From contig NZ_LFJC01000003.1 of NCBI RefSeq assembly GCF_002776695.1, positions 3,123,188 through 3,187,187 of the forward strand: a DNA stretch of 64,000 nt, written 5' to 3'. Made by a program: the position numbers and the translations under genes. The notes beneath the pieces were generated by a model that had not been told where the DNA came from, did not search any database, and saw nothing but the letters and a program-made list of their open reading frames with translations. Source of the stretch: Bradyrhizobium nitroreducens (GTDB lineage Bacteria; Pseudomonadota; Alphaproteobacteria; Rhizobiales; Xanthobacteraceae). Within the stretch, counting starts at the first letter, position 1, and each line of letters begins with the position of its first letter. Positions 34,795-43,632 of the stretch are shown here, in pieces.

Positions 34795-35298
34795 GCGAGA
34801 GCCGGCGAGTTCTGGTTTTGCAGGCACAGAGAGAACGTTGGAGTGCACTCAGTTGCCCAATTTTAGTCGCGGTGAACGCACGTCATTTCGATGGATTGCT
34901 GATTGGCTGGGCAGTTTCCTGCGGAAACCGATATCCAAAAACTCGTTCGCTATATTTGCGGATGGAGGTGGCGCCTTCACTCTCGATGAGCAGCAAAAAC
35001 CACAAGACAAAGGTCAGGATCATACGGATAGGGATGTCGAGTAGAGCTCTGAGCATCACCATTCCTGCGAATGGCGGTGAAGTCCGATTTGACGCAACGA
35101 TGTTCGCTGCCCCCGATCGTCGGAAAGATACATAAGAGCTACGTTTTTCGTGTGAATGTCGCGAAGTACTCGCTAAGCAGCTCGCTGCAGGACGATGTCT
35201 ATATCGCCGTGAGCCTGCTCGGTCTGCGATTTGAAACAACCAGGCGCAGGTTGGCATCTTTCTTGCGACGCGGAATGCCTATCAAGCTGGAGGTCGTG
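34795..35298. other. Intergenic region before the LysR gene
   Basis: These 504 bases contain no gene that can be assigned with confidence. One small minus-strand frame (34883-35056) encodes a possible membrane peptide and is listed separately. The coding frame of LysR is open upstream to 35071, but the likely start is at 35299. Confidence 0.45.
34883..35056 (-). CDS. Possible small single-helix membrane protein
   Basis: A 57-codon frame starts MLRALLDIPIRMILTFVLWF, giving one strongly hydrophobic segment (about 9-25) and a charged C-terminal tail. AGGA lies six bases before this ATG. No family is recognised, and the surrounding 500 bases are otherwise empty. It could be a relic or a chance frame. 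Confidence 0.25.
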   Translation of the reverse strand: MLRALLDIPIRMILTFVLWFLLLIESEGATSIRKYSERVFGYRFPQETAQPISNPSK

Positions 35299-36234
35299 AT
35301 GGAATTTCGTCAGCTTCGCTCGTTCTGCAAGATTGTCGAGCACGGGAGCTTCACTCGCGCGGCCGAAGCCTTGAGAATTACGCAGCCCGCTCTCGGACTG
35401 CAAATCCGGAATCTGGAGGAAGAGCTGCGGGTGCCGTTGCTGGTGCGGCATTCCCGTGGCGTCGAGCTGACGCCTGAGGGTACGATCCTGCTCGAGCGCG
35501 CGCAGGTCATCCTGGGAAATGTCGATCAAGCCGTGCGAGCGGTCGGTGATTGCAGGACGCTCGAAAAAGGCGAAATCAGACTCGGTCTTGCACCTAGCAT
35601 GGCGGCCATGATGGCGATCTCGCTTGCGCGGAAAGCCAACGTGAAATTGAAGCAGGTCCGCTTTGAGTTTCTCGAGGCGCCAACTCCGATATTAGCCGAC
35701 TGGGTTTCGGAGAAGCGGGTGGATATTGCTATCGCGTGCGAGGGGCCGCTCGATCCGAAAATCGTACGAGAAGAACTGCTCCACGAATGGCTATACCTCG
35801 TTCAAAAGCCGATCGCTGGCGAAGCCCTCATTGGACCGCCGATCGAATTCCGCGAGCTTGCAGCGCTTCCATTGGCCATCGCCGACCCCATGCTAACGAA
35901 GCTGCTCTACCGCAAGCTCGTCGCAGCCGCTGAAACGGCGGGCATCACGTTGGATATCCAGAACGTGCTCCCCTCAACGGATCTTGTTAAGACGCTTGTC
36001 GAGGAGGGGCACGTTGCCACAGTGATGCCGTACGCGAATGTTCGTCGCGAATGCCAGCAGGGAACATTGCGGGTCCGGAAGATCACGGGCCCGACCCTGA
36101 CTCGGAATGCGTATCTGCTCTCCCACCGGGAGGCTTCCCCGAATAGGGCCGTGCGGGAGTTGATTCGACTGGCTGTCGCGGAAGAAATCCGGGACATGCC
36201 GGAATGTGCGACCTTGTCGGAGTTTGCGCTGTAG
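35299..36234 (+). CDS. LysR family transcriptional regulator
   Basis: This regulator of 311 residues has an N-terminal winged helix (about 3-62: MEFRQLRSFCKIVEHGSFTRAAEAL and ITQPALGLQIRNLEEEL) and a periplasmic-binding-like effector domain (about 90-300). ATG 35299 is preceded by GGAGG with five bases between and begins exactly where LysR proteins normally do. It ends 26 bases before the convergent GntR/FCD gene. The nearest likely targets are the flanking catabolic operons; no clear LysR box was identified. Confidence 0.9.
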   Translation: MEFRQLRSFCKIVEHGSFTRAAEALRITQPALGLQIRNLEEELRVPLLVRHSRGVELTPEGTILLERAQVILGNVDQAVRAVGDCRTLEKGEIRLGLAPSMAAMMAISLARKANVKLKQVRFEFLEAPTPILADWVSEKRVDIAIACEGPLDPKIVREELLHEWLYLVQKPIAGEALIGPPIEFRELAALPLAIADPMLTKLLYRKLVAAAETAGITLDIQNVLPSTDLVKTLVEEGHVATVMPYANVRRECQQGTLRVRKITGPTLTRNAYLLSHREASPNRAVRELIRLAVAEEIRDMPECATLSEFAL

Positions 36235-36260
36235 CGGTGAGACCGAAAGCGGATCTAACT

Positions 36261-36971
36261 CTAGATGGTGACAGCCGGCTCGCTCGGCAAAGCGTAGCCC
36301 GACTCGACGATTGCCCTGGCCAGGACAGCTATTCTGTCGAGGTGTTCGCTAACGATCCGCTCCGCGCCTTCCTCGTCGCCGGCGACGATCGCGTCGCCCA
36401 AGATACGAAGTGACTCTATGCCCTGCGCACGGCCCTCCTTCTGCAGCGAGATGAAGCGTATAAGCTTGATCCGGTTGTGGAGCGTACCGAGGGCTTGAGC
36501 GAGATACGGGTTGCCGCTGCCGGCCGCGATCGCGCTGTAGTATGTCGTGCCGGCCTCAAGCAGTTCAAAGGGCGAGCCGGTCGCCTCGATTTCGTCGAGC
36601 CGCTTCACCGCGCGCTTCAATGCAACGATATCCTCTGGCCGACGTCGTCGAGCGAACTCACGGGCCGCGAAAGTCTCGAGCAGCCGCCTAAGCGCATAAA
36701 GGTGCCCCACTTCATCGACGGTCATTGCGGTGACGACCGGTCCGCGGTGAGGCGCAGTGGCAATAAGACCTTCCGCTTCCAGTATCCTAAACGCTTCGCG
36801 TAGCGATGGTCGACTGACCCCCGTCAATTCACAGAGCTCGCGCTCGCGCAACTGACTACCCGGCGGGAAGCGTCCGGTGACGATTGCTTGACGGAGACGA
36901 TCGGCCACCAAGCTGCGCAGGCTGATCGCCTGACCAGCCACAGAAAGATCGTCGACATACGTCCCGGTCAT
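36261..36971 (-). CDS. GntR family regulator, FadR/FCD type
   Basis: This regulator of about 236 residues has a winged helix (about 20-80, with LTGVSRPSLREAFRILEAEGL) and an all-helical FCD effector domain (about 95-215, with a VGHLYALRRLLE first helix). FCD domains bind carboxylates through a metal. ATG 36971 has AAGGAG at -8 and is preferred over 36992. It diverges from LLM monooxygenase 3, and the 156-base gap contains TTGTATGACAA (37049-37059), a good candidate operator. The same element before LLM 2 suggests joint control of the paralogous pair (inference). Confidence 0.9.
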   Translation of the reverse strand: MTGTYVDDLSVAGQAISLRSLVADRLRQAIVTGRFPPGSQLRERELCELTGVSRPSLREAFRILEAEGLIATAPHRGPVVTAMTVDEVGHLYALRRLLETFAAREFARRRRPEDIVALKRAVKRLDEIEATGSPFELLEAGTTYYSAIAAGSGNPYLAQALGTLHNRIKLIRFISLQKEGRAQGIESLRILGDAIVAGDEEGAERIVSEHLDRIAVLARAIVESGYALPSEPAVTI

Positions 36972-37048
36972 CGTCGCGTGCTCCTTCGCCATGCACAGCG
37001 CTTATCTCGCTCGCGATCAGCACGCAACAAAATTACATTACAAGTTTT

Positions 37049-37059
37049 TTGTATGACAA
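37049..37059. promoter_or_regulatory. Candidate GntR/FCD operator, site B
   Basis: TTGTATGACAA has inverted half-sites TTGT/ACAA with three bases between, typical of FadR-type operators. It lies between the divergent FCD regulator and LLM monooxygenase 3, 68 bases before the latter's start. Confidence 0.5.
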
Positions 37060-37127
37060 GCTGGTCATAAACATAAATGATGATATAACAGAACAAGACC
37101 CGCCGATCCAGTTCCATCGGAGTTTTC

Positions 37128-38267
37128 ATGCTCAAGACGGCCGCCCGTGGTGTTTCTCTAGGTAGGCGGAAGCCTAAAGCCTTCGGCGGCACGATGCGCT
37201 TTGGCATATTTTGGCCGGGAACGCGCACATTGTTGCCGTCAGAGAAGATCGCGGCCCTGAATCCTGATCCGCTCGACCTCGGCATCCAGTTGGATCTCGC
37301 CCGTGCTTGCGAGCACGTGGCTCTGGATCTGGTGCTTCTCGGGGACGGATACGCACCGAGTTCGGAAGAGGGGACCCGCTTCGGATTTCAGGACCCCGGG
37401 CTCCACGCTTTAACCCTGGCAGCTCCCCTGATCATGGTGACCGAGCATCTCGGCATCATATCCACGCTGCATTCCACGTTCTTCCACCCCACGCACATCG
37501 CGCGCTTCGGGGCTAACATGGATTGGTTGAGCGATGGCCGTTGGGGTTGGAACATCGTCAACGGTTATCGTGACTACGAAGCGAGCCTCTTCGGCTTCGA
37601 GACGCTTCCGGATAGCGCCACTCTCTATGACGCTTCCGATGAGGCGGTCCGGATCATCGAATCGCTGTGGGACTCGTTGAAGCGCACCGAATTTTCAGGG
37701 ACGCACTACAAGTGCCACGGCAAGATGAAGGGGCCGTATCCGGCGGAGCGCCCGGTATTCGTCTGCGCCGCTGCGTCGGAGCGTGGAAGACGTTTTACGG
37801 CGGAGCACTGCGACTACATGTTTGCCTCTCCGACCCAATTGTCGGATCTGCCGCCGATCAAGGAGGATTTGGCTCATCATGCCGCCGAAGCCAAGATCGC
37901 TCAATCACCCGAAGTCCTGGTCGTTGCGGACCTTCTGATTCGCGACGAGCCTGGCGAAGCCAAGGAAATGTTCGATAGCCTGATGGCGAGCATCGGGGCG
38001 AACGAGGCGGCCCAGAAATGGTCGGGTCAAATCGGCCGGCTCAGAAACGAAAAGAAGACACCCTTCAAATTTCCCTACTTCGTCGGAACGGCAACCGAGG
38101 TTGCAGAGCAGCTTATCGAGGCGAAATCCAATTGGGGTCTCAACGGCGTGCTGTTTCGGCTTCCAGTCTGGTCTCCGCAAGAGGTCCTGAGACTCCATCC
38201 CGTCTTCGATATTCTGGAGCGGGAGGGAGTTCGGTTGCATCCGCAAACGAGAGACTATTCTTGGTAG
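37128..38267 (+). CDS. LLM class flavin-dependent monooxygenase 3
   Basis: This 379-residue FMN-dependent luciferase-like oxygenase is a close paralogue of 29788-30921: GRWGWNIVNGYRDYEASLFG and WSGQIGRLRNE are identical in both, and both end RDYSW. CGGAG lies five bases before the ATG, and the conserved RRKPK extension before MRFGIFWPGTRT supports this start. It is followed by the M28-fold protein (50 bases) and an SDR, probably in one transcript under the divergent FCD regulator. Its product and substrate are unknown. Confidence 0.9.
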   Translation: MLKTAARGVSLGRRKPKAFGGTMRFGIFWPGTRTLLPSEKIAALNPDPLDLGIQLDLARACEHVALDLVLLGDGYAPSSEEGTRFGFQDPGLHALTLAAPLIMVTEHLGIISTLHSTFFHPTHIARFGANMDWLSDGRWGWNIVNGYRDYEASLFGFETLPDSATLYDASDEAVRIIESLWDSLKRTEFSGTHYKCHGKMKGPYPAERPVFVCAAASERGRRFTAEHCDYMFASPTQLSDLPPIKEDLAHHAAEAKIAQSPEVLVVADLLIRDEPGEAKEMFDSLMASIGANEAAQKWSGQIGRLRNEKKTPFKFPYFVGTATEVAEQLIEAKSNWGLNGVLFRLPVWSPQEVLRLHPVFDILEREGVRLHPQTRDYSW

Positions 38268-38317
38268 CGCCACCACAGTCATCCATTCATTTCCCACCGA
38301 GCAAGGCCTGACGGAAG

Positions 38318-40075
38318 ATGACAGCAGGAAGCGAGCGCAAAGCTGCCCCGATCCTCGAACAATTTTGCACTTCCGTCCAGGCCTCGTCGATGATGCGGCA
38401 TCTCGAGGAGTTTTCTCGTCGCGTGAAGTTGTCTGGAAGCCGAGAGGAGCTTGAGAGCTTCGGGTATCTTCGCAACCAACTGGAAAGCTACGGCATCAGC
38501 ACAGATCTTGTTCTGCATGACGCCTATATCAGCCTGCCCGGGCAGGCACGGATCACCGTCGGAGATTGGGCGCCAGCGTGCATCACCCACTCGTTCTCTC
38601 GCTCCTCCGGACTAGAAGGCGTATGCGGCGAGATCGTCTACGCGGGCCTTGGAGGGCCCGATGACTTCGCGAGAGCTGATGCGCGAGGGAAGATCGTTCT
38701 GTTAGACGGAATCGCAAATCCAGCGGCAAGCCTGCGCTCATCCCAGGCCGGTGCCATAGGGCAGATCCATATTTCTCCTTCAAAGCATCTCTACGAGATG
38801 TGCATTTCCCCGGTCTGGGGAAATCCAACTCCGGACCAGCTCGAGCTATTGCCGAAGACTGTCGTGCTGAGCATACGAAATAGCGACGGCGAAGCCCTCA
38901 AGGGGCGATTGTTGAATGGGGAATACATCACGGCGGTTTTGACGGCCGAAGTGGATACCGGCTGGCGAAAGACGCCGATGTTGGAAGCGAATCTCGAAGC
39001 TGGCCGTCCGTTGGACGACAGCTTCGTCCTGTTCTCTGGTCATCATGACACGTGGTACTACGGCGTAATGGACAACGGGAGTGCTAACGCTGCCATGCTC
39101 GAGGCGGCGCGAATCTTCTCGTTACATCGTCAGGATCTCCGTCGTCATCTGAGGCTCTGCTTCTGGTCGGGTCATTCGCACGGACGCTATTCGGGGTCAT
39201 CGTGGTATGCGGACGTCAAGTTCGAGCAACTCTCGGCTCGATGCGTTGCGCACGTGAATATCGATTCCATCGGAGCCCAGGGCAATACGGTCCTCTCTGA
39301 CGCGCTTTCGTCGAACGAGCTGTACGCTCTCGCGGCAGAAGCAGTGAGCGCGCAAGGCGGCCAGGAGATCGAAGGTCACCGAATGAGCCGCGCCGGGGAT
39401 CAATCCTTCTGGGGCATTGGCATTCCTTCGATCTTCATGGCGATGGGCGAGCAGCCGGCCGGGCAGGGCGATAGCGTCATGGGGCCTGCCATCGGTGGCG
39501 GCGGTGCTCGCAAGGGGGCCGGCTTCGGCTGGTGGTGGCACACTCCCGACGATACCCTCGACAAGATCGATCCAGCGCTCCTCGTAAGGGATACCTCCAT
39601 CTACGTACATGCCATCGGGCGGCTCCTGACGGACGAGATTTTGCCGCTCGATATTCGGAGGCAGGTGGATGCTTTGCAGCGGGAATTGACGTCACTTGCA
39701 GTAGCGCTCGACGGTCGCATGGACATCGGGTCGATTGTCAAACGCGTCGGAATGTTGAGCGACGCAGTAGAGCACTTTCAGGAAGCGGTGAAGAGCGCTT
39801 CCGGCCGAGATGCCAAGAGCGTCAACCGAGCCCTTATTGCTGTTACCCGTGCCTTGGTGCCGATCGACTACACTCGGGGAAGCCGCTTCGACCCCGATCC
39901 GGCCCTGCGCCAGAACCCTTACCCCGTGCTCGATCCGCTTCGTTCCGTCGCAACCGCGACAGCAGGATCCGACCAATTTCTCTTCGCAAGCGTCGCTGGG
40001 CGGAGAGCCGTTAATCGTGTCGCGCTCGCCATCGATGAGGCGCTTGCGGCGTTAGTCGTCCACGACGAAGTGTGA
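38318..40075 (+). CDS. M28 family peptidase-like protein lacking the usual catalytic glutamates
   Basis: This 585-residue protein has the aminopeptidase/carboxypeptidase M28 fold with a central PA-like insertion (about 100-200). Candidate metal ligands are visible: GHHDTWYYGVMDNG (about 241-254), NIDSIG (about 313) and WWHTPDD (about 407). The segment that normally carries the adjacent glutamates (AEExGLxGS) reads FWSGHSHGRYSGSSWY (about 284), with no acidic residue. It may therefore bind metals differently or act as a non-peptidase. No signal peptide is seen. It lies between LLM 3 and an SDR. The role is unknown; amide hydrolysis is the default guess. Confidence 0.8.
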   Translation: MTAGSERKAAPILEQFCTSVQASSMMRHLEEFSRRVKLSGSREELESFGYLRNQLESYGISTDLVLHDAYISLPGQARITVGDWAPACITHSFSRSSGLEGVCGEIVYAGLGGPDDFARADARGKIVLLDGIANPAASLRSSQAGAIGQIHISPSKHLYEMCISPVWGNPTPDQLELLPKTVVLSIRNSDGEALKGRLLNGEYITAVLTAEVDTGWRKTPMLEANLEAGRPLDDSFVLFSGHHDTWYYGVMDNGSANAAMLEAARIFSLHRQDLRRHLRLCFWSGHSHGRYSGSSWYADVKFEQLSARCVAHVNIDSIGAQGNTVLSDALSSNELYALAAEAVSAQGGQEIEGHRMSRAGDQSFWGIGIPSIFMAMGEQPAGQGDSVMGPAIGGGGARKGAGFGWWWHTPDDTLDKIDPALLVRDTSIYVHAIGRLLTDEILPLDIRRQVDALQRELTSLAVALDGRMDIGSIVKRVGMLSDAVEHFQEAVKSASGRDAKSVNRALIAVTRALVPIDYTRGSRFDPDPALRQNPYPVLDPLRSVATATAGSDQFLFASVAGRRAVNRVALAIDEALAALVVHDEV

Positions 40076-40087
40076 ACTGGGCAAAAA

Positions 40088-40840
40088 ATGGACATCAGAT
40101 TCGACGGAAAGGTCGTCATCGTCACCGGCGGCGCGCAGGGGATCGGACAGGCGATCGGAGCCGCTTTTCGCGATTCAGGGGCGCGAGTGCATCTGGTCGA
40201 CCGGGATCCTGGGATCATCGAGGTGGGCCGCGATCTAAAAATGGCCGCTCACGTGGTGGATCTGTCCAAACGTGAAGCGTCAGCGGAGCTGGTGCGCTCC
40301 GTGGTCGCGGAGGAGGGGCGTCTGGACGTCCTGGCTCTCGCAGCGGGGGGGATTGCCGGTCTTGCCGGTCTGTCCCTGGAAGGGATCACCGATGAGAATT
40401 GGGATCGCATCATGGGTGCGAATGTCAAAAGCGCGCTTTGGCTATCGCAGGCCGCAGCTCCGGTCATGACGAAAGCCAAGTGGGGCCGGATCATCGTTAT
40501 TTCCTCGGGAGCCGGCCTTCGACCGAGCCTGACCGGTCTTCACGGGTACACATCGTCCAAGCATGCCGTCATCGGACTGATGAAGCAGCTGTCGGTCGGA
40601 TTGGCCGGTGGCGGCGTAACCGTCAATTCGGTTGCCCCTGGCTTTATCCTTTCCAGTCCGGATGCTCGAAACCAATGGGAAGGATGGACACCAGAGCGCC
40701 GATCTCAGGTCCTGGCGCAAATCAATACCGGACGTTTGGGCACACCCGAGGATATTGCCAGCGCGACTCTATTTCTCGCTAGTGCTCAGGCGAGCTGGAT
40801 TACCGGGCAAGTCATTTCGGTGGATGGTGGGCGGGCGTAA
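40088..40840 (+). CDS. SDR family oxidoreductase
   Basis: This 250-residue short-chain dehydrogenase has TGGAQGIGQAIG (about 13), AAGGIAG in the NNAG position and the catalytic YTSSKHAV (about 155), and ends ISVDGGRA. It follows the M28-fold gene by 12 bases and closes the LLM 3 operon. The substrate is unknown. Confidence 0.88.
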   Translation: MDIRFDGKVVIVTGGAQGIGQAIGAAFRDSGARVHLVDRDPGIIEVGRDLKMAAHVVDLSKREASAELVRSVVAEEGRLDVLALAAGGIAGLAGLSLEGITDENWDRIMGANVKSALWLSQAAAPVMTKAKWGRIIVISSGAGLRPSLTGLHGYTSSKHAVIGLMKQLSVGLAGGGVTVNSVAPGFILSSPDARNQWEGWTPERRSQVLAQINTGRLGTPEDIASATLFLASAQASWITGQVISVDGGRA

Positions 40841-41278
40841 GTGCCCGACACTTGACCGGGCATTCGCGATCCGCAGGCGCGAGATGGCGTGTACTAGCCG
40901 CCGCGGTCGTGATGCGCCTGGTGGCTGTCTCTTAGGATGGCAGATCGACACGCGCACCAGCTGAAATCGGATTGCGCGACATGTGGCTGTCGATGAAGGC
41001 GCGCGACGTCTGATCTGCTTTTTCGGAAAGACATTGGACACCGTCAGTCCGGCTCGAAGTCGCGGCGTACCGCGACCGAGATCGAATAGCGGCAGCGCTC
41101 GATTAACTGCCGTCTGATGCGGCCGCTCCTAGCGTTTGCGCTGCGCCCGGCAAGGCATTGTTTGTGGTGAACCCGGTGCGCCAAAAGTTTCGCTTACCGC
41201 TGACAAAAGGATTTCGGATTGGATTCGCTTCTCGGTAAACCCTAGCGTCGGGCATCCTCAAAGAACGGGAATGCCAAT
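40841..41278. other. Intergenic region before the second imidase-type hydrolase
   Basis: These 438 bases contain no recognised gene, RNA or repeat. None of the three operator motifs found elsewhere in the window is present. Confidence 0.5.
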
Positions 41279-42178
41279 ATGAGCGAGACCGCCGGCGGAT
41301 TGGAACCGTGGCAATGGCCTGAGAAGCATTGGCGCGGACTCGTTTCCAGGGTTCGAGCAGGGCGGTCTCTCAAGCCGAAGCACTGGAAGGGCGGCGCGAA
41401 GTGCGCCATCGCTCTTTCGTTCGATTCCGATCATGACACGAGCGAACTACGCGAAGGCGGCAAATCGATCGGTAGGCTGGCTTGGGGGCAGTACGGCAAC
41501 CGCGTGGGAGTGCCTAGAATATTGTCGCTCCTGGAAAAATACGAGACGCCTGCAAGCTTTTACGTGCCTGCCGTCACGGCCATGCTGTACCCGGACGAGC
41601 AGAAGCGGATCGTGGATGGTGGTCACGAGATCGGAATTCACGGCTGGATTCACGAGCTCAACTCTGTCCTCGCCATCAACGATGAGCGAGATCTGATGCT
41701 GCGTTCCATCGACACCATCGAATCCATCACGGGACAGCGTCCCTACGGCCTACGCAGCCCGTCCGCCGATTTTAGCGAGAACACTCTGCGCCTGCTGCAG
41801 GAGACCGGTCTCGAATACGACTCCTCGCTCGGCGCCGACGACGATTGCTACGAGCTGCTGATCAACGGCGAGCCGTCGGGTATCGTAGAGGTGCCCTTCG
41901 AGTGGGTGCGGGATGACGCAGTCTATTTCATGATGAACCGCTTTCAAGGCTTGCGCCCATACACTCCGCCGGCCGGTGTCTTCGACATCTTCAAGCGTGA
42001 GCTAGATGCGGCCTACAACGAAGGCGGCATCTTCAATCTGACTATGCATCCTCACATTATCACGTATCGATCGCGCATCTGGATACTCGAGGAGATCGTT
42101 CGGTATGCCAGATCGCTTGGTGACGTTTGGTTCGCATCGCACGGCGAAGTGGCCCGATGGGTTCGCGATAACTCATGA
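41279..42178 (+). CDS. Polysaccharide deacetylase-fold hydrolase 2 (imidase/allantoinase type)
   Basis: This 299-residue NodB-fold hydrolase has SFDSDHDT (about 47), HEIGIHGWIHE (about 116) and a C-terminal LTMHPHIITYRSR. It has no signal peptide. In sequence style it is like the gene at 23257-24090 and like cytoplasmic cyclic-amide-opening members of the family, not cell-wall deacetylases. Its stop overlaps the M20 start (ATGA), which suggests that the two hydrolases act in sequence, ring opening and then amide cleavage (inference). Confidence 0.85.
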   Translation: MSETAGGLEPWQWPEKHWRGLVSRVRAGRSLKPKHWKGGAKCAIALSFDSDHDTSELREGGKSIGRLAWGQYGNRVGVPRILSLLEKYETPASFYVPAVTAMLYPDEQKRIVDGGHEIGIHGWIHELNSVLAINDERDLMLRSIDTIESITGQRPYGLRSPSADFSENTLRLLQETGLEYDSSLGADDDCYELLINGEPSGIVEVPFEWVRDDAVYFMMNRFQGLRPYTPPAGVFDIFKRELDAAYNEGGIFNLTMHPHIITYRSRIWILEEIVRYARSLGDVWFASHGEVARWVRDNS

Positions 42179-43632
42179 GGATGACCCTAACAAACCGCAC
42201 GATCGGCGGAGCGGAGCGAGAGCAGCCGAGCAGGGAAGCTGCCATCGCCGCCGCCGAGGCGGCGTTGGAGGACGGGACGCTATTCGAGGAGTTGTCGCGC
42301 GCGATAGCTTGCCGGACGGAGAGTCAGCGGGCGGATTCGCGGAGCGGGCTTGTCTCGTATCTGGCCGAACTCGTCGTCCCGTACCTGGAGGCCTTGGGAT
42401 TCGCCTGCCATATCATCGAGCATCGGGAAGCAAAGGGCCCTTTCCTGGTCGCGCGGAGGCAGGAGCACGAGTCGCTGCCCACCATCATGTGTTATGGACA
42501 TGGCGATGTAGTGGAAGGGCTGGGCGGTTGGCGTCAGGATCTGATGCCTTGGAAGCTTACTGCTGCGGAGGGGCGCTGGTACGGCCGAGGTGTCGCTGAC
42601 AACAAGGGCCAGCATTACCTGAACATGGCCGCGATGCGGGCGGTGCTTGAGACCCGCGGGTATCTTGGCTTCAATTCGGTGTTTCTGATCGAGACCGGCG
42701 AAGAGGTCGGGTCGCCCGGCTTGCGCCAGATGTGCGCCGAAAACAGAGACCTTCTACGCTCCGATATCCTCATTGCCGCCGACGGCCCGCGCATCTCGGC
42801 CGATCGGCCGACCATATATCTCGGCGCGAGAGGCGCCATCAGTTTCAAGCTTTCGATCGACGCGAGAAGCGGCACCTACCACTCCGGCAATTGGGGTGGA
42901 CTGCTCAGCAATCCGGCACTTCAGCTTGCCCACGGTCTCGGCTCCATCGCCTCCGCGACCGGTCAGATCCGAATCGATGAATGGCTTCCTCCGGAAATTC
43001 CGGATGCTGTGCGTGCGGCGCTCCGCGACTGCGTCGTTTCAGACGATGAGCTGGGCCCGAAGATCGACCATGGTTGGGGCGAGCCTGGTTTAAGCGCCGC
43101 CGAGAAAGTCTACGGTTGGACCTCGTTCGAAGTGTTGGCGTTCGATGCCGGACGTCCCGGGGCGCCGATGAACGCGGTTCCGGCCTACGCTTTCGCCGTG
43201 TGCCAGCTCAGGTTCGTTGTCGGCGTCGATGAAACTAGGATACTCCCCGCGCTCCGCGAGCATCTCGACCGATCCGGTTTGGGAATGATCGATGTCTCGC
43301 AAACGGATGACGAGGTATTCCACGCAACCCGTCTCGATCCCGACGACCCCTGGGTGGGCTGGGTTCGTGGATCGCTCGAGCGGTCGATCGGGAAATCGGT
43401 CGTGGTCCTTCCGAACGTCGGCGCATCGCTTCCCAACGACATTTTCAGCGACTTGCTGAACATGCGCACAATCTGGATACCGCACTCCTACCCGGCTGCG
43501 GCAAATCATGGCGTCAACGAGCATGTGCCCATCTCGGTGGTCCGGGAAGGGTTACGAGGAATGGCGGGACTGTACTGGGATCTCGGAGAAGGAACAGGCC
43601 TTCCTCCGACGCGCAACAATGGGAGGATCTGA
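42175..43632 (+). CDS. M20 family amidohydrolase/peptidase 2
   Basis: This 485-residue zinc hydrolase has GHGDVV (about 108), DNKGQH (about 142) and ETGEEVGSPG (about 173), and a late His in ANHGVNEH. It resembles 33388-34794 along its whole length. Its start overlaps the imidase-type gene (ATGA), and its stop overlaps the following binding-protein ATG (TGATG), so hydrolysis and uptake genes are translationally coupled. The substrate is probably an N-acyl or N-carbamoyl compound (inference). Confidence 0.88.
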   Translation: MRMTLTNRTIGGAEREQPSREAAIAAAEAALEDGTLFEELSRAIACRTESQRADSRSGLVSYLAELVVPYLEALGFACHIIEHREAKGPFLVARRQEHESLPTIMCYGHGDVVEGLGGWRQDLMPWKLTAAEGRWYGRGVADNKGQHYLNMAAMRAVLETRGYLGFNSVFLIETGEEVGSPGLRQMCAENRDLLRSDILIAADGPRISADRPTIYLGARGAISFKLSIDARSGTYHSGNWGGLLSNPALQLAHGLGSIASATGQIRIDEWLPPEIPDAVRAALRDCVVSDDELGPKIDHGWGEPGLSAAEKVYGWTSFEVLAFDAGRPGAPMNAVPAYAFAVCQLRFVVGVDETRILPALREHLDRSGLGMIDVSQTDDEVFHATRLDPDDPWVGWVRGSLERSIGKSVVVLPNVGASLPNDIFSDLLNMRTIWIPHSYPAAANHGVNEHVPISVVREGLRGMAGLYWDLGEGTGLPPTRNNGRI

